Below are positions 20,619 to 31,834 of a stretch of DNA of 64,000 nucleotides, in pieces. The notes below the pieces were generated by a model, which was given only the letters and a program-made list of their open reading frames with translations, had not been told where the DNA came from and searched no databases. Each line of letters starts with the position of its first letter. The first letter of the stretch is position 1. The position numbers and the translations under genes were made by a program. Origin of the DNA: Brachionus manjavacas (taxonomy: Eukaryota; Rotifera; Eurotatoria; Ploima; Brachionidae); NCBI GenBank assembly GCA_019054805.1, contig JAHQIY010000020.1:558001-622000 (forward strand), given 5' to 3'.

Positions 20619-22756
20619 TTGTATATTTAAAAAAAAATTTTTTTTAATTTTTTTAGCATTCCTTTTTAGAAAAAAAAGAAGATAATTTTCTTTTTTTTAT
20701 TAGAATCAAAAAATTCTAATTGAAAAATTTTAATTGAAAATTTAAATAACAGGTGTGCATGTACAGTTTATAAGGTAAATCAAATTAGAACTTAATGCTT
20801 TTAGTTAATAAGACGCTAGAAAATACATTGCCAAGATAAATAATTAGCAACTTTTGTTTTTTTTTCTTTTTGGGTCTTTTACTTTGTTTTCTGATTTATT
20901 CATTTAATTAAATTTTAAAATAAATATTGACAAATAATATACGATATCATATTTGCCATTTACAATGCTTCATTTAATGCATTAGCTAGCTTAAAGTGGT
21001 TCTAGCGAATATTCAAGTATTCATTAGTGACAATTTGTTGGTTAAAACAAATTGTGTTATGTTCAAATTTGAATGATTTATAGAATTTTTATTAATAAAA
21101 ATTTTTGAGTATTTTTTATTTATAAAATTTATTGCGAAAGTATTTTTTTAAAGAAAACATTCAATATTTGCAATGTTACTTGGTGGCAGAAAAATTCTGC
21201 AAAAACTTTACCAATGCAGAATTATTGACAATACTTGGTTGCGGATTAGTATAAAGATATGTCTCTTCATCAAATTTTTTTTAATTAGAATTATAAAAAC
21301 CTTTTTTGATTATTTATGATCATCATCAGTAAATTTTGACCATAAACTTAAATTTGTTCAAAGTTGAGCCTGAGAGAAGGCAAGTAGCAACCTCTGGGGT
21401 TGATTGTTCGCGATTCAACAATACAAAAATTCAATTATGGAAACAGAGTTAATGGCATTAGTTATTATTTTAATTTTTTTTTTAGAAATAGCTTGACTAG
21501 TTTTAAAATGCTAATTTTTTTTCAAGTTTTTTAACTCTGTATTTTATGAATAAAACAATTAGTTTAAATTTATTGTTTTTTTAATTAATTCGAATTATTT
21601 GTTTGATTTTATTAACTTTTTAAGAAGTTACTTATTTAAATAAAAAGTAAAAAAGAATAAAATGCGACAACTAAAAATTAAATTCGTAAAATTCTTTCCA
21701 GAAAAACAGTGTTGATTTGAAATTAAAATATAAAGATTTTTTTTGTCCATAATTAAAACATGATTTTACAATTTTTCCTCAAAAAATTAAAAAAATTAAA
21801 CATTAAACAAAAATAAATTTTATTTGAACACCAAAGATTGATCTTAAGATTTTTTTGATTTTTGAAAAATTTTTCAAAACAGTTTTTTTCAATTCTAAAA
21901 ATGGTAAATTCCAATGATCAAATCAATACTGTATTAAGTGTTTTTTGATTTTAATTCATATTTTATCTATTTTTATTCTTTTAAATCTTGTATTTAAAAA
22001 TAAATATTTTTTTTTCTTTTTATTTTCTTACCCTCTTTTTTGATAGATCTTTACAGATAACACAATTTAAATTAGATTATAATCAGAGTTTTTGAGTCAA
22101 GAATAAAATTTTGCGTCAGCTACAGAGACTTAGATAAGTAGGATAAATTTTATAGAGAGATGTCAAGATGGTATTCTTCAGAGTATTATGACAATGAAAA
22201 TAAGATGCACAGATATAAATTATCATTTAAAACTTTAATATAAAAAAAATAATTAATGTTAAATTTTTTTATTTCAAATAAAAGAATAAGCCAGCTGACA
22301 AAATATTTACTTTCACTGATCACCATGTGAAATATATTTAATCTTTTACTCACATTTTCCAAGTTAAATCAAATTTTAGAAATGATACACTTTTTTTCCT
22401 GGATAATAAAATTAATTTTTCTTTGTTCAAGAATTTTACTTAAATGAATACTTTAATACATTCATTTTGGAAAGTTTTGTTTTCGGTATCGCTTAACAAT
22501 TGAATCTACTAGAATTTTAAAATTTGATAGCTAAAAAGTATTAGAGAATTAATTTATTTATTAAAGAATTAGTTACAATAAATAAAAAATATTAGCATAT
22601 GTAAAACGCTAAGAGCGAACTATTAAAAAAATAGAATTTTTAAGAAAAAATGAAATTGCACAATTTTTGGGGTAAAAATACCACAAAATAATAAGGGGAA
22701 ATGAATTTTTTTTATTTGATTAGAAAAATATAAATTAAATAAATATTTGTACAAAA
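20619..22756. other. AT-rich intergenic DNA, no gene seen
   Basis: 3' flank of the 567-codon gene. Candidate poly(A) signals (AATAAA-type, for example near 20922) occur, but the high A/T content makes them uninformative. No repeats or coding stretches were recognised. Confidence 0.55.
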
Positions 22757-23059
22757 TTATTTATTTTCGTTGTAAGGAGGAAACAGTCTAAATGGTTGGT
22801 CAAGTTTTTTGCACACACGAAATTCACAATTTTGCACATGTTGATTGTAATTATTCTCCATGTCGACATGATTTTTTATTCTTATTTTTTTGGGGACTTC
22901 TATATGCTTCGAATAACTAAAAACGTATTTGTCTATTATCCATTTTTTGGACGACTTGAGATCATTGTTATTTTTATCCATTGCCAAATTGTCCCGTTTC
23001 ACCCATTTGGGATACACTATGCCTCTGACACTCACAAACATTTCACATAATCTACGCAT
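22757..23059 (-). CDS. Possible small gene, 100 aa, unknown
   Basis: An ATG-initiated frame from 23059 to a stop at 22757 with less A/T-biased codons than the flanks and a non-repetitive, basic composition (includes YPKWVKRDNLAMDKN and KKLDQPFRLFPPYNENK). No signal peptide or known domain. It could be a complete small gene, a terminal exon preceded by an AG at about 23064, or a transposon scrap. The opposite-strand ORF (22796-23050) is hydrophobic and probably its shadow. Confidence 0.35.
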   Translation of the reverse strand: MRRLCEMFVSVRGIVYPKWVKRDNLAMDKNNNDLKSSKKWIIDKYVFSYSKHIEVPKKIRIKNHVDMENNYNQHVQNCEFRVCKKLDQPFRLFPPYNENK

Positions 23060-24057
23060 AGCCTTTTAAAAATTTGATTTAATAAATTAGTTTAATAAAA
23101 AGGCTAATAAAATTCTAATAAATAAAATTTTTTAATATAGCTTAATCTGGTAAAAATCTGAAAATCAGAAAAGACTCGTCCATTTTCCTTAATTAAATCA
23201 TGATAATCTATTAATAAAATCAAACTTTTTCATAAAAAATCTCAAATACTAAATACAAAAAGGCAAAAAAAAACAGACAGTCATTAAGCAATTGCTCAAA
23301 TACAAAATCCACAATCTAACTTTGTAGTATACACTAATGTTGGTCCAAAAAAGAATATCCATGAGTATCTAAATTTTATTGCATCTGATTAAGTATGAAA
23401 AAATAAAGTTTTAAGATAATTTAATAAATATAAATTTAAAAAAAAGACATTTATCTGGTTTAGATAGAAAAATTGATAAAAATCGAATTTTAAGATTATT
23501 CAATTTTTTAATTCCAAAGCAAAATTGGAAAGTTTTCTTTGTTTGCCTTGCATAAATCAACCAGCGTGAAAGATCTCATCAATTCTTAAATAGTTCATTT
23601 AAAATATTTCTGAAGTGCTTAGACTTTTTGAGTCACATCTTCGAGTTGAATATATTGAGTTGTACGGTAAGATGCAGAAGAGTGAGTGTCGTAGTCTTGA
23701 GTAATTTTTATTTTCTACAGAATTACTTGTTTAATAGTTATTTTAGCTCTACTTCTCAATTTCAATCCAAAAGATTAATTTGCGAAAAAACGAAAAAACT
23801 AAAAATAAATTCGATTTATGTTTAAAATAATTTAATAATGAAATTAATGTTTTATTATTAATTTAATGTTTTGATAATTTAAATAAAGATTTTTATCATC
23901 AAAAAGTACAAAATGGAACAAGGTCAAATAAAATAAAATTCTGATAAAAGACAAAAAGGACATAAAGGATTCTTATTTTTTAATATTCTCATTTTCCTTA
24001 CCTCATATAAATCGCTTAAAAAAAAGATTTAATAATCTTAATATTTTAATAATCGTA
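23060..24057. other. AT-rich intergenic DNA, no gene seen
   Basis: A slightly less AT-biased patch at 23520-23800 has a 65-codon frame (23628-23825), but it starts at TTG and has no recognisable content. Confidence 0.5.
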
Positions 24058-24910
24058 TATGCAGATAACATAGTCCTTATTACCTCAATAGACAGTCATC
24101 TTCAAATGTAAAATAATTACGACCATATCCTCTCTAACTATGAGATCTTTTTGAGTGGTAAAAAGCTTAGTTAACAGTATAGAATATTCAGGATTTGTTA
24201 TCAACTCGAATCTAGACTTTAATCCAAATTTAAAAAAGTTCAGAAATCATGCTACTCAGCGTCGTTTTTGTTAAATAAGATGAGCCATATTTCCTCATCT
24301 CTAAAAAGTTCATTAACAAAACATTTTGCCTTTCTCAATTCACATATGGTATTGAAAACCTTACACTGGACAACAAAATCCTCAGATAGCTTGACATTGA
24401 TCAAAACAACGTTGTTAGACAAATTTTTAATCTAAAATCTAATTGTCACGTGTCTGGAGACCTAAAAGTTCTTAAACTTTTTAAAATTGAACAGCTTTAT
24501 TTTTTTCCAAGATGTCTTTCATCAGTTCTATTGGGTTCAACACAATCATCACAATTATTTAAGTATTTATGCTTTAAAATCTCTAGCAATTTTGATTGTT
24601 CTACCCTTTCCCTTGCAAACGATCTCAAGTGAGTGTCGCAATTCACTAAAAATAATCTCGACTCAGTACTAACGAGTGCTGATCGGCTGAAGTTGGATCT
24701 GAATCCTTTCAAAACCTTTAAAATAAATTAATATAACCAAATTAAATCAGTTCAATTCTCCTGGTCCAGAGAAGATTAATAAAAGCTGTATCTTTTTCCT
24801 TTTCTAATTTTTAACTTTTATTCAATTTTACTTTCTTCTTATTTTTAGGCAAAACTTTAATTTTACTTCTCCTTATGGAGATAAATTTTAAATTAAATAA
24901 ATAGATAAAT
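24058..24910 (+). mobile_element. LINE fragment (family B) with 3' tail
   Basis: It begins with a reverse-transcriptase YADN box (24058; usual form YADD) and continues through broken frames to a stretch with QFTYGIENLTLDN and RQIFNLKSNCHVS at 24330-24450. The latter is similar to FTYGLEALTLNS and RQMFGLKAYCHIS in the minus-strand fragment 40911-40564. It ends with a small hairpin CTCCTTATGGAG near 24869 followed by AAAT-type repeats. Several frameshifts; dead copy. Confidence 0.65.
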
Positions 24911-24925
24911 CTTGTCTATAACGTG

Positions 24926-25250
24926 AAAAGATAGAACAAGAATGTAAAGATCTTCAAATTGTTAAAATTGGTAACATAAATGTCTTTGTTATAGCTTATT
25001 GTGATGACATTCTCTTAATGAGCCCATCTAGAATAAGCTGTTAGAAGTTTGCACCAAAAATAGGATCGATAGGAAGCTGGAATTCAATCCGAAAAATTCA
25101 AATTTTACTTGTTTTGGAGATAACTTATTAGATGACAAATTTTTATATAATAGAAATATTTGCAAATAAATTGAATGTTTATTTAGAATTGAAAAATAAC
25201 CATCTAATTCAAAATTATTTAAATAGCGATGACAGAATTTTAACAATAAA
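24926..25250 (+). mobile_element. LINE reverse-transcriptase fragment
   Basis: The plus-strand frame around 24990-25050 reads IAYCDDILLMSPS, the RT catalytic box (YADD changed to YCDD), followed by FAPKIGSIGSWNS in place of the usual continuation. Stops interrupt it. The antisense ORF 25246-25028 is a shadow. Confidence 0.55.
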
Positions 25251-25496
25251 AAAAAAATAAGTTTATTACAAATTGCAAAAAAAAATCTAATTAGAATAGA
25301 TCATAGAGACAAAAAATAATTAAATCTTAAAATATTGATTTTTTATTAGATCATTAATATTTTTTTGTTTAGTTTAGTAAAACATATTTAGTTTCATGTT
25401 GATTCATCATCAAAGTTTAAAAAGTTCAATATTATCAATTTAAATTAATAAAGAAGCGTTGTATGAAAATTCACAAATAATAAATTAATAAATCCC

Positions 25497-25680
25497 AGTT
25501 ATTCTATCTGATTTGTTTCGTTTAGTTCGGATCCATTTAGGTGGAAAACCGACTTAAATAATTGGAAACCAAAGCTAACATTTTTGTTCTATTTTTGTTA
25601 AATTTTATTCTTCATTTATTCCCAAATGAACCAAAAATATCTACACCTAATTGTCTTTTTGTAGGCTTTCTTTTATTTTA
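25497..25680 (-). mobile_element. LINE fragment (family B), inverted
   Basis: The plus-strand sequence from about 25525 matches 41435-41570, both containing GTCCATT/ATCCATT followed by ACCGACTTAAATAATTG and a shared ATTCTTCATTTATTCCC-type stretch. In both places the coding sense (RT downstream of the catalytic box) is on the minus strand. Confidence 0.65.
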
Positions 25681-25739
25681 CAGACAATTTTGGACTGAGC
25701 TTGGTGAAGATATTTATCTATTTACAAATAGCCTCTTTG

Positions 25740-26060
25740 AAGGCTAACTGTTTGGCAGACGCACATTCTCCTTTCAGCAAAAATTCAAGCTAAAAAAACT
25801 GGCAAAAACGGCCTAAACGAAATTTATAACTGGACAAAGAAATGGCTTATTTGTCTAGATGAAGATAAGTGCAAGGTTCTACACATTGGAAACAATAATC
25901 CTTACAACGAATACCATATAGATAATAAGCTAATTTCAAAAACAAAACAAGAGAAAGATTTGGATATCACAATATCTGAAGATTTAAAGTCGACAACTCA
26001 CATAAACCCGTCAAACAAAAAAGCAAATAATGCTCTTGGAATGATCAAAACCCAGTCAAG
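25740..26060 (+). mobile_element. LINE fragment (family C), RT thumb region
   Basis: An open frame without ATG (about 25812-26060) contains YNWTKKWLICLDEDKCKVLH and DLDITISEDLKS. The pattern (W..KW.....KCKVLHIG, then DLG..IS.DLK, then KKAN..LGMIK) is the RT thumb region of CR1/Jockey-type LINEs. It ends with KKANNALGMIKTQ. Coding sequence on both sides is missing. Confidence 0.75.
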
Positions 26061-26738
26061 CTAAAATCGATGACTTCATGGATGTTTCATCTATGAATCA
26101 TCTCATTTTTTATGCATGAAAAATTCCTGGTTTTAATCCAAAAACATTTTTGGCCAAAAATGTTTTTGGCTCTTAGACTTTTTCACTTTGCTTTTGAATT
26201 TACTAAATAGATGTTTCGATTTTGACTTTCCCTTTCAATAGAACTGATCATGAGAAAATTCAGTTTTTCAAACAGAAATTAAACGAAACAAACTTAGTTA
26301 GCTGGCATTTGTAAACAATTTCAGAATTTCTTTAAAAAGATTCGAAGAAAAATTGCTCATTAATTTTATTCTTAAATAGCCATTAATATAATTTTAATTT
26401 TTATTCATTTAGATATTGCCTAAAACATTTTAAATTACCGAAAAAATAAGAAAAAAATAACCAAAATTATAAAATCAGCCAGTTTAGAAGAATTCCTTAC
26501 TCTAATAGCCAAAAGCGATGAAGCTGATGCATCCAATAATTCTTGGAGTCGATATTTAGTGATAATTTATGTTCAATTATTTATCAGTGTATCAGCTCTT
26601 AACAAAAGACGTTATTTATATAATTGGATTGCTTACAATGTTCTTTGATTTCAAATTTACTCAAGCTAATTTTTGTCTAGTTTAAGGGCTATTAAGTAAT
26701 TTTAAAATTAATAAGAAACTTATTGAATGAGAAATTAC
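26061..26738. other. AT-rich DNA, no gene seen
   Basis: A short open stretch near 26450-26640 (reading SASLEEFLTLIAKSDEAD) is coding-like but isolated; it may belong with the inverted-repeat element that follows. Confidence 0.45.
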
Positions 26739-27524
26739 AGTGATTTACTGTAAATTAATGTTAAAATATTTTAATGTCAAAAAATTAATGTCAGTGAGTT
26801 TAATGTTAAATCTTAATTAAGGAATCTAATGTTAAAAATTAAATAAGGAATTAAATGTTATTTGCTAAATAAGGAAATTATTGTTAAATCTTAATTAATA
26901 ATCTAATGTTAAAAAATGATGCTATTCTATTTTAATTTGCCTAATTAAAAAAGACTAATTGACCGCTTCCTTAAAAAAAAGCTTTGAATTAATAGATAAA
27001 ATATCTTTTGATAAAAATTAAATTTTTACCCTTTAAAATATTGAGTAGTACAAAATTTACTTAAAAATTGAACAAAATTAACTTTTTTAAACAATAAAAA
27101 ATTTCGAAAAAAGACCGGGAAGCTGCTGTTCTAAGTTTGAAGCGTCAAATAAAAGAAAAAGTTAAAATTCAATTAGCATCCGAATTTTTGGAAAAACATG
27201 GCGTTCAACCATTTAATTAATTAATTTTTGTTTTTTTTTTTTTGTCCTTGCTTAATAAAAATTACAAAAAATACAAATTTTTAATTATCTTTATTGACTA
27301 TAGCTTTTAACATCAGAAAATTTTAACTTTAAAATCCTTATTTCATTTTTGACATTAAAATATTTTAACATTAAAATCCTTATTTCATTTTTGACATTAA
27401 AATATTTTAACATTAAAATCCTTATTTCATTTTTGACATTAAATTATTTTGACATTAAAATTTTTGACAATAAATTTTTGACATTAAAATCATTTAACAA
27501 TAATTTACAATAGACCATTACAGT
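26739..27524. mobile_element. Inverted-repeat element with internal short tandem repeats
   Basis: The left end TTACAGTGATTTACTGTAAA and the inverted right end (27524 back to about 27480) share a TTTACTGTAAAT / TCTATTGTAAAT core, then both run into repeats of ATTTTAATGTCAAAAA / AATGTTAAA type. On the right the repeat is regular: three copies of a 42-bp period at about 27318-27450. The organisation (long termini built from tandem repeats) resembles some Mutator-like or foldback elements. A coding remnant lies inside (27101-27220). Confidence 0.6.
27101..27220 (+). pseudogene. Coding remnant inside inverted-repeat element
   Basis: An open frame without ATG reads DREAAVLSLKRQIKEKVKIQ, continues LASEFLEKHGVQPFN and stops at 27220. 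The composition is clearly coding (charged, helix-prone, less AT-rich), as in the C-terminal end of a larger protein. The family is not recognised. Its location between inverted termini suggests a transposase tail or a captured host exon. Confidence 0.4.
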
Positions 27525-28119
27525 CTTTCTATTGAGAAAAATGATAATCTATTTTGATAATTGAGCACATATTTGCAGAAAAAAATCGCGGGTTGGTTGT
27601 CTCGGTCAATCTGGTCATGTATAAAACCGAAAAAGAGTTCGAAAATGGTCAAAATTTTTTTTATTTGTTTAAAATTTTAAACGACTTACTAAAAGTAGAT
27701 TTCTTTACATAATTAAAATTTTTATTTTTTTGGATAATTTAAATTATATATAATTATTTCAAATTTGTGAATTGATTATTTTTATTTTCAAATTTTGTAG
27801 AATTTGAAGAACTTGACTTTTTCTTTTTTATTTTTTTATTTTGCCTATGAGGCTTAAATCAATAAATAATAATAATAATTAATTAATTTTCGCCTTAATC
27901 AAGCGTCAAAATTAATTTTCAGTTAAAAATCAGTTGAAAAAAAAAACTTATTAAATTTTTGCTTATTGTTAACTTAAAAATTATTTGAAAATTTAAAAAA
28001 CTATCTTTTAATAATTAAATAAATTATGATGTATTAAAAGAAATTTCATCGATTATTTTCGATGAATTATACATATTTTCATCGATTAGTCATCGTTTTC
28101 TTTGTGACTGGGAAGCAAC
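27525..28119. other. AT-rich DNA with one LINE-type tail
   Basis: No gene seen. The segment 27841-27880 (GCCTATGAGGC hairpin followed by AAATAATAAT repeats) has the form of LINE 3' ends found elsewhere in the window. Confidence 0.5.
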
Positions 28120-28280
28120 AAGGCTGGTGTCGGAATTCAGGAGAATATCCTATAAAAAGAGACTGCAATAATTAAATTTGACAACACTTGTAATCAGATT
28201 ATTTATTTATTATTTATTTTTATTTTTATTTAATTCTGAGGAAGCTCAAGCTCGGTACTGAAAAACAAATAAATTTACAA
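28120..28280 (+). mobile_element. LINE 3'-tail fragment
   Basis: The sequence TTCTGAGGAAGCTCAAGC, then CTCGGTACTGAAAAACAAATAAAT near 28234-28275, closely parallels the tail of the main LINE at 36293-36340 (TTCTGAAGGAGCTCTAGC, then CTCGGTACAG). Only the 3' end is present. Confidence 0.6.
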
Positions 28281-28521
28281 ACAGAGTATCAAGCGTTTGT
28301 AACAATTTACTAAATGAGAGAAACGAATTTAAAAATAAACTTGACAGATTATATTTAGAAAGCTACTATAATGGATTTTAAAAGTCCATTTTATGTGTTC
28401 AACCACATTATAGCTATTTATTTATTATAATATTATATTATTTATTATAAATCCAAAACCCCCTTGTGCCAAGTCTCAAAAGAGTTGTTACAATGGACAA
28501 TTGCCTTTTTATGATTGTTCC

Positions 28522-28663
28522 TCAAATTTCTTCTTTTTCTTTTTCTTTTTCAACAAGTTCAAGAACCGATACGACGCCTTCCGGTCTGGTCAACAATCTT
28601 GAACATGAACATTTAGTGATGAAATTTTCAATATTTTTTAAAATTATTCTATTATTGCGCTTT
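28522..28663 (-). CDS. Candidate terminal exon of the FBXO30/40-like gene
   Basis: A minus-strand frame ending at TGA 28522 reads FITKCSCSRLLTRPEGVVSV followed by LELVEKEKEKEEI. The Cys-x-Cys, Arg-x-x-Gly and Ser-Val-Leu spacing resembles the extreme C terminus of vertebrate FBXO30/FBXO40. Orientation and position (downstream of the large exon at 30482-31834) fit. The middle of the C-terminal domain that should precede it was not found, and the splice acceptor is not certain, so this is tentative. Confidence 0.3.
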
Positions 28664-28789
28664 CAATTTTAATGTAAAATTATCCATCAATTGTACTATA
28701 CATATAGTCCAGCGTTTTCTACCTGTAATCTTAACTCTTATTTGACCTAAAAATTAAACTTTGTTTCTACTTTCAGTATTCTTCTATGT

Positions 28790-28857
28790 GCTATGAACAA
28801 GCAGCCACCATAGGGGACCTCATAATCCGCAAGCTAGTCTTGCTGTAGCTTATATAT
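28790..28857 (+). mobile_element. SINE-like 3' end
   Basis: CCGCAAGCTAGTCTTGCTG followed by TAGCTTATA and ATT repeats parallels 61545-61600 (CGCAAGTCTAGCTTGCTAGC, TGTGACTTGTA, ATT repeats). The shared 3' end suggests one short retroposon family; this copy is 5'-truncated. Confidence 0.35.
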
Positions 28858-28865
28858 ATTATTAT

Positions 28866-29365
28866 TAGTGTTGGATATGGTCAAGACAAACCGGTCCATT
28901 ACACGGATGATTTTTTGTGGTCATTTGGCCGGCCATCTAGGCGGTCTAATTTTTGGACCGCCGAAAAATACGGTCAACAAAAAACGGACGGTCAAAAATA
29001 GGGCCAAATTTTTGGCGGTTAGCCATTTAAATTGATATTTTTTTCGAAAAAATTTTTTTTATTATAAACAAAATAACTTATAAAAATGATAAAAAAAATT
29101 TTCTTGATTTATTTTAAAAAGTTTAAGATTTTTTTTTTCAAAATTTTACAAAAAAATTAGTGACTGCCCATCAAAAAGTTTTTTGGCCGGTTTTTTGGCC
29201 GCCCGTAAATTTTAGACCGTTTATTTTGGCGGTCCAAAAAATAGACCGCCTGGCTGACCGGCCAAATGACCGCCCACTTAAAGGTTGTCCGGCTAATTCG
29301 GACACGGTCACGGTTTCTGATAATTTTGGCCGGCTAAGTGTCCGCTTGTACGGATCCCAACACTA
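28866..29365. mobile_element. hAT-type MITE, 500 bp, with 8-bp target duplication
   Basis: Termini TAGTGTTGG (28866) and CCAACACTA (ending 29365) are inverse, and the flanks are ATTATTAT on both sides (28858-28865 and 29366-29373), the 8-bp duplication typical of hAT elements. The duplicated sequence lies in an ATT-rich context, so chance is not fully excluded. The subterminal thirds are unusually GC-rich, with many GGCCGG and GGCGGTC/GACCGCC words in both orientations. The 68-codon ORF inside is not a transposase. Confidence 0.75.
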
Positions 29366-29408
29366 ATTATTATTATTGTGCTAACTTTCTAATGCCTTTT
29401 TTTTGGGT

Positions 29409-30189
29409 CCTACTAAAACACTGACCCCCAATTTTTTTAAATTTCCTGATCCCCATTTTTTTTGCAAAGCAAAAATATTTTCAAAAGTTTTAATAAATCA
29501 TTTAGTTTGAATTTTTCTCTATTTTTTGAAAATTAAATTAATTTTTTTCTCCAAAATTTTTATTTTTTGTTAAAATTGAATATTTTTATATTTTTAACAA
29601 CTTGACACCCTACTGACCCCCAATTTTATTGAAGAGAATTTAACGAGCTTCCTAAAAATGTGCCTAGTTTTTCTCCAGGAAGTCTAGTTTTCGAGAATTT
29701 CATCATATGGATTTCATTAAAATTGAGAAAAATTCAATTTATAATTGTATTATTTGATTTTTTTTGTTTTATTAATTAATTTTTTTAATTATTTATCAAA
29801 AATTCCTATTGATTTATAACAATTAATTTAATAAAAAAATAAAGTCTATGTCTTAAATTTTTAATTACTTAAAAATATGATAAACTTAAATGAGGCGAAA
29901 TTTTTTATTTTTATTAATAAATTTTACTAACTACACTTCATGGAAAAAAACTAGGCACATTGTTAGAAAGCTCGTTAAATTCTCTTCAAGAAAATTGGGG
30001 GTCAGGTTTTTAAAAAATAAAAAAATAATCAATTTTCACAAAAAATAAAAATTTTGGAGAAAAACTAATTTAATTTTCAAAAAATAGAGAAAATTCAAAC
30101 TATATGATAAATTAAAACTTTTGAAAATCTTTTGCCTTGCAAAAAAATGGGGGTCAGGAAATTAAAAAAAATTGGGGGTCGTAGGATCC
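29409..30189. mobile_element. Foldback element with ~280-bp inverted arms
   Basis: The left arm (about 29409-29700) and right arm (about 29930-30189) are inverse copies. Both carry GGGTCCTAC / GTAGGATCCC at the outer ends, GACCCCCAATTTT, TTTTCTCTATTTTTTGAAAA and GAATTTAACGAGCTT. The arms are about 85-90% similar by eye. The spacer is AT-rich and non-coding. It lies in the presumed intron or 3' flank of the F-box gene. Confidence 0.8.
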
Positions 30190-30481
30190 CTTTTTTTTAA
30201 TTTATTTTTTAAACATTTTTAAGAAAATCCTTAAACTACAATGGCGAAAGGAGTCTTACTACTCAAAGCTATTTTAAATAAAAAAATAATAAAAAAAAAA
30301 ATTTTTTTTAGAGACTTAAATTTGTCTGTAAAAAAATTCAAAAAATTCTTATGTCCAAAAACTTATTCAAAAAAGAGAGAAATAAGCCCTATTGACATAA
30401 TTATGTTAAGATCAAGCCAATTCATGACCTTGACTTAAAAATTGTCTTAACAATTGTCTTAACCAAAAACAAAGTACTAAC

Positions 30482-31834
30482 CTTGCACGTTAAGCTCAAC
30501 GAATAAAGACTGAGAGAGTCAAGTTTGGTGAATACTTCGAATAGGACATCCAAGGGCAGCTCCACCAGACTATAGTTGAGATCGAGTGGACACGCGTTGT
30601 TCAAATTGTTCAACTCAAAGGTCAGTTGATCAGCTAGCTGATTTCGGCTGAGTCTAGCACTGAGCAAATGCTCATCCAGAGACTTGGTCGCGTCGAACAC
30701 ACTGGTGAACATGAAATCAAAGCTGGTCTTGAAGTACGCACAGCCGTACTGACTGAAAGGACACTTTTTGTCTATGAACTCGGCATTGCTGAGCAGAAAG
30801 TTGTGATAGAAATCATAGTGGTGCGCGAATTCGTCGCGTCTCAGCAGTTGACCGCACTCGGCTGCAAAGTGGCTGTCGTTGACGCGATAGGACTCGTAGG
30901 CCATTTGAAACGCGTCACACGGCAGCTCTTTAGCAACGTTGAGTTTCATGACCGCGTCGAGCTCGATCGCGCCGATCAGCTCGCCATTTGTTTGCTCCAA
31001 TTTTCTCTCCAGCTCTTCTCTGGACTCAGTGGCGAAATTGTTCTCCGCCTTGTCTACTTTTTCCTCCCTGCTCGCTCTCAAATAGAACTGTTCATAGGCA
31101 TCCAAAAAGCGCTCGTTTTCATAGACTCTTCTCTGCATGAACTCTTCGTACGTGAACACATCCCTGAGCACAAAGTCGAAGTGATAGCGGTCCTTTTTGA
31201 GCTTGTTAAAACGCTCCATCTCGAGATACTTGATGCGCGTTTGGCACGCACTGCAGCCCAGGTCGTCATTGAACACGATGCAGTTCTCTGCCTCGATGTC
31301 CTTGAACACCCGGCTCTTGACTGTCTTCAGCAACAGGTTGAGAAAGCTGAGCCGGAACTCGCTGCAGTCCGGGTCGAGCTTCAGGCCTATCAAGTGGCCG
31401 TACATTCGCTGAAACTTGAGCGGCTCTTGGCGACTAAATCGCCGCAAGCTCTCGTAGTCCTGTCGGAGCAGGACGTCGTTGATGTTGTCTGAGTTGGCCG
31501 TGTGCCATTCGGCATGCTTCCAGTGCTTGCACTTGCTGTTTTTGTTGGCTAGTTTGCGCATGCGGAACGATGAACAGTGGACCACGTTGGCACAGCACCG
31601 CATCAGGTGGTTGCTCATGTCGCAGCGCTTCACCGTTGCCCGGCAACCGTTTGTTTCGTTGATGCAGGCTAGTTCGGCTTGACAGCACGTCTCGGACAAG
31701 TGCTCGGCCAATTTGCACTGGTGGAGCACGCGGCCGCACTTCAGTGGACACGAGAGCACGCGGCAGTCCGAAAGAGCGCAGCCGGCCGTCCTGAAACAGT
31801 GGTCGCAGTGAGTCAAGTGAAAGTCGTCGAACAT
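30482..31834 (-). CDS. FBXO30: FBXO30/FBXO40-like F-box protein, main exon (451 codons)
   Basis: A substrate receptor of SCF-type ubiquitin ligases by family. Reading from ATG 31834, residues about 9-80 form a Cys/His-rich TRAF-type zinc finger (HCDHCF, CPLKCG, CKLAEHL). A charged central region follows. Around residues 330-375 the segment CGQLLRRDEFAHHYDFYH plus KKCPFSQYGCAY matches the conserved second Cys/His block of FBXO30/40. At about 424-451, LVELPLDVLFEVF starts an F-box. The frame then meets AAG|GTTAGT, a good splice donor at 30481, interrupting the F-box, so at least one more exon is required; reading on gives only a short artefactual tail. Strong GC rise across the exon. Vertebrate relatives are 700 aa or longer; this one lacks the long disordered linker. 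Confidence 0.85.

Noticed and set aside
30668..31492. Long plus-strand ORF of 274 codons
   Set aside because: Exactly antisense to the FBXO30/40-like exon, whose GC content and domain matches explain the open frame; no start context or motif of its own.
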